Under the pieces are notes generated by a model. It was not told the DNA's origin and made no database searches. It saw only the letters and a list, made by a program, of their open reading frames with translations. 7,115 nucleotides of DNA. Source: Planctomycetota bacterium. GTDB lineage: Bacteria > Planctomycetota > Phycisphaerae > Tepidisphaerales > Tepidisphaeraceae. Shown piece after piece: positions 5,486 through 7,115 of this stretch; positions within the stretch are counted from its first letter, which is position 1; each line of letters starts with the position of its first letter. The position numbers and the translations under genes were made by a program. The stretch spans positions 1 through 7,115 of the forward strand of contig JAKORQ010000022.1 of assembly GCA_029777755.1 (NCBI GenBank). The letters run 5' to 3'.

Positions 5486-7115
5486 TCACTCAACCTTCAT
5501 CTGGTGCCGCGCCATGCGGTAGTAGGCGCCTTTCAGTTCAACAAGCTGCTTATGCGTCCCGATCTCGATCACTTTTCCAGCATCCATCACGCAGATGCGG
5601 TCGCACTCGGCCACGGTGGAGAGCCGATGGCTGACGATGATGATTGTCCGCTTTCCCTTGAGGCTGCGGAGAGTCTCGTTGATGTACTGCTCATGCTCGG
5701 CATCGAGGGCGCTGGTTGGCTCATCCATCACGATGATGGGCGCCTCGGTGAGCAGGGCACGGGCTATCGCGATGCGTTGGCGCTGTCCCCCGGAGAGATT
5801 GCTGCCACCTTCGCTGACTACTGTGTCATAGCCGTCCGGGAGCTTCTCGATGAAGTCGGATGCGCCGGCGAGTTTGGCCGCGTGCTTGATCTGTTCCATC
5901 GTCGCGCCCGGCCGGCCGTAGCTGATATTCTCCGCGATGGTGGTGGGAAGCATGATGTTCTCCTGCACCACCAGCGCGATATGTGCCCTCAGGCTCTTGA
6001 GCGTGACGTTTCGCACGTCATATTCATCGAGCCGGATACTGCCTGAGGTTGGGTCGTAGAAGCGCGGCAGTAGATTGAGCAGGGTAGTCTTGCCGACGCC
6101 GGATGCACCGACAAACGCCACCATCTCGCCGGGCCCGATGGATATCGTCAGGTCCTCCAGGACATTCTGCCCCGGCCGATAGGCAAAGCAGACATTCTCC
6201 AGCACGAGAGTGCGCCGCTGACGCGGAAGATCGATCGCCCCGGGGGCATCGCGAATGATCTCGTCGCGGTCGAGCACCTCGAACACGCGATTGACCCCGG
6301 CCAGCGCCGTGATCATGCTTGAGCCGCTGGACGAGAGCTTGGTGAGCGGATCATAAAGGTCGCCGATGTATGCCAGGATGATGGTAAGAGAGCCGACGGT
6401 GAGCGTTTTCTCGATTACCAGGTACCCGCCGAACCCGAAGACCAGCGTGGCGCCGATGGCAAACGTCCCGCCGATGAGCAGCCAGTAGATCACCTCGTGC
6501 CAGTGGAGGTTGTAGTATGCCTTCACACTGCTGCGCACCGTCTGGTGAAACTTCTGGTATTCATCTGCCTCACGGTTGAATCCCTGCACCAGGCCTATGG
6601 CGGTCATGGAACGCTGCAGCACCGTGTAAAAGCCTGAGTCCTTTTCCTTGGCTTCCACGGATCGCGCCTTGAGGATCTCCCCATAGGAGCGCAAGAGGAA
6701 CAGCAGCGGCGGAACGACCACCAGCGACAGCAGCGTCAATTTCCAGTTGAAGGTCCAGGCGATCGCCACCATCAGGACCAGCTTGCATGATGCCACCAGC
6801 ACGGCCACCAAGACGTTAAGCACACCCTGGAAGCCATAGGTATCCCAGGCGACGCGGTAGATGGCGTCTCCCTGCGGCTGCGAGCGATGGTAGCCGATCG
6901 ATAGCGCCTGCAGCTTGCGGAAAAGATCGCAGCGTACGCGCATCATCCCGTGCAGGCCGATGCGTATGCTCAGGATGCTCTGCCACATCCGCAGCAGCTC
7001 TGAGCCCAGGCGTATGCCCAGCATCAGCGCCGCCAGGAACAGCACACGCTTGAGTCCCGTGTCCTTTGGCGTGATCTCATAGAAGATGGAGTACAGCCAC
7101 TGGTCCTGATGTTGC
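5486..7115 (-). CDS. ABC exporter, fused membrane and ATPase domains (MsbA/multidrug type), N-terminus outside window
   Basis: The frame is open to the right edge, so the start is missing; at least 542 residues lie in the window. An in-frame GTG at 7045 is unlikely as the start because coding sequence continues upstream of it (YSIFYEITPKDTG) and it would remove the first membrane helix. The membrane domain (to about residue 270 of the visible part) has several hydrophobic helices and the coupling-helix style segments of type IV exporters. The ATPase domain is complete: A-loop Tyr312 (FAYR), Walker A GASGVGKTT (336-344), Q-loop Gln384, signature LSGGQ (440-444), Walker B IIVMDE (460-465), D-loop SALD (468-471) and switch His496. 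It should work as a homodimer exporting a lipid, glycolipid or hydrophobic compound. The glycosyltransferase next to it in the operon favours a glycosylated lipid or glycan, but that is inference. Confidence 0.95.
   Translation of the reverse strand, partial: QHQDQWLYSIFYEITPKDTGLKRVLFLAALMLGIRLGSELLRMWQSILSIRIGLHGMMRVRCDLFRKLQALSIGYHRSQPQGDAIYRVAWDTYGFQGVLNVLVAVLVASCKLVLMVAIAWTFNWKLTLLSLVVVPPLLFLLRSYGEILKARSVEAKEKDSGFYTVLQRSMTAIGLVQGFNREADEYQKFHQTVRSSVKAYYNLHWHEVIYWLLIGGTFAIGATLVFGFGGYLVIEKTLTVGSLTIILAYIGDLYDPLTKLSSSGSSMITALAGVNRVFEVLDRDEIIRDAPGAIDLPRQRRTLVLENVCFAYRPGQNVLEDLTISIGPGEMVAFVGASGVGKTTLLNLLPRFYDPTSGSIRLDEYDVRNVTLKSLRAHIALVVQENIMLPTTIAENISYGRPGATMEQIKHAAKLAGASDFIEKLPDGYDTVVSEGGSNLSGGQRQRIAIARALLTEAPIIVMDEPTSALDAEHEQYINETLRSLKGKRTIIIVSHRLSTVAECDRICVMDAGKVIEIGTHKQLVELKGAYYRMARHQMKVE

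Noticed and set aside
5504..6046. 180-codon plus-strand open frame opposite the exporter ATPase domain
   Set aside because: Antisense shadow of Walker A, signature and Walker B coding sequence; no recognisable protein.
7043..7045. GTG at 7045 as the exporter start
   Set aside because: The frame stays open and protein-like to the window edge, and this start would cut off the first transmembrane segment.
1..7115. Defence system, mobile element, CRISPR array or RNA gene
   Set aside because: No transposase, integrase, repeat-spacer array, att-like repeat, tRNA or rRNA signature was found. The beta-CASP nuclease and Tag are common housekeeping proteins and not evidence of a defence island.

Overview
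The window is a high-GC (roughly 58-60 % by eye) stretch of an ordinary bacterial chromosome with six protein genes, two of them cut by the window edges. No phage, transposon, CRISPR, tRNA or rRNA signal was found. The organism is probably a diderm bacterium, because the alkaline phosphatase has a Sec signal peptide and there are surface-glycan type genes. The glycosyltransferase at 4278-5468 resembles a type I associate with Planctomycetota and similar environmental phyla, but this is recall and not proof. Two genes look leaderless (a -10 box 6-8 bases before the start codon and no Shine-Dalgarno), which also argues against an enteric-type host.

Layout. 1-426 (+) is the C-terminal end of a polytopic membrane protein, probably a GT-C glycosyltransferase. 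It converges, with a 15-base gap, on a minus-strand pair: 442-1836, a metallo-beta-lactamase/beta-CASP ribonuclease, preceded by 1900-2505, the DNA repair enzyme 3-methyladenine glycosylase I (tag). A 107-base divergent intergenic region (2506-2612) separates tag from a plus-strand secreted alkaline phosphatase (2613-4067). A 210-base convergent spacer (4068-4277) holds two clear inverted repeats and a possible decayed small zinc-ribbon reading frame. The right end is a minus-strand operon: an MsbA-like ABC exporter (5486 to beyond the right edge), then a glycosyltransferase (4278-5468) starting within about 20 bases of the exporter stop.

How the genes fit together. The exporter-glycosyltransferase pair, and perhaps the membrane glycosyltransferase at the left edge, suggest synthesis and export of a cell-surface glycan or glycolipid. 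The phosphatase probably releases phosphate from organic phosphate outside the cytoplasm. Tag and the ribonuclease are housekeeping functions. I see no convincing new defence or mobile system. The best items for a second look are the leaderless divergent promoters, the Vibrio-type His/Trp active-site pair of the phosphatase, and the possible broken zinc-ribbon gene in the 4068-4277 spacer.
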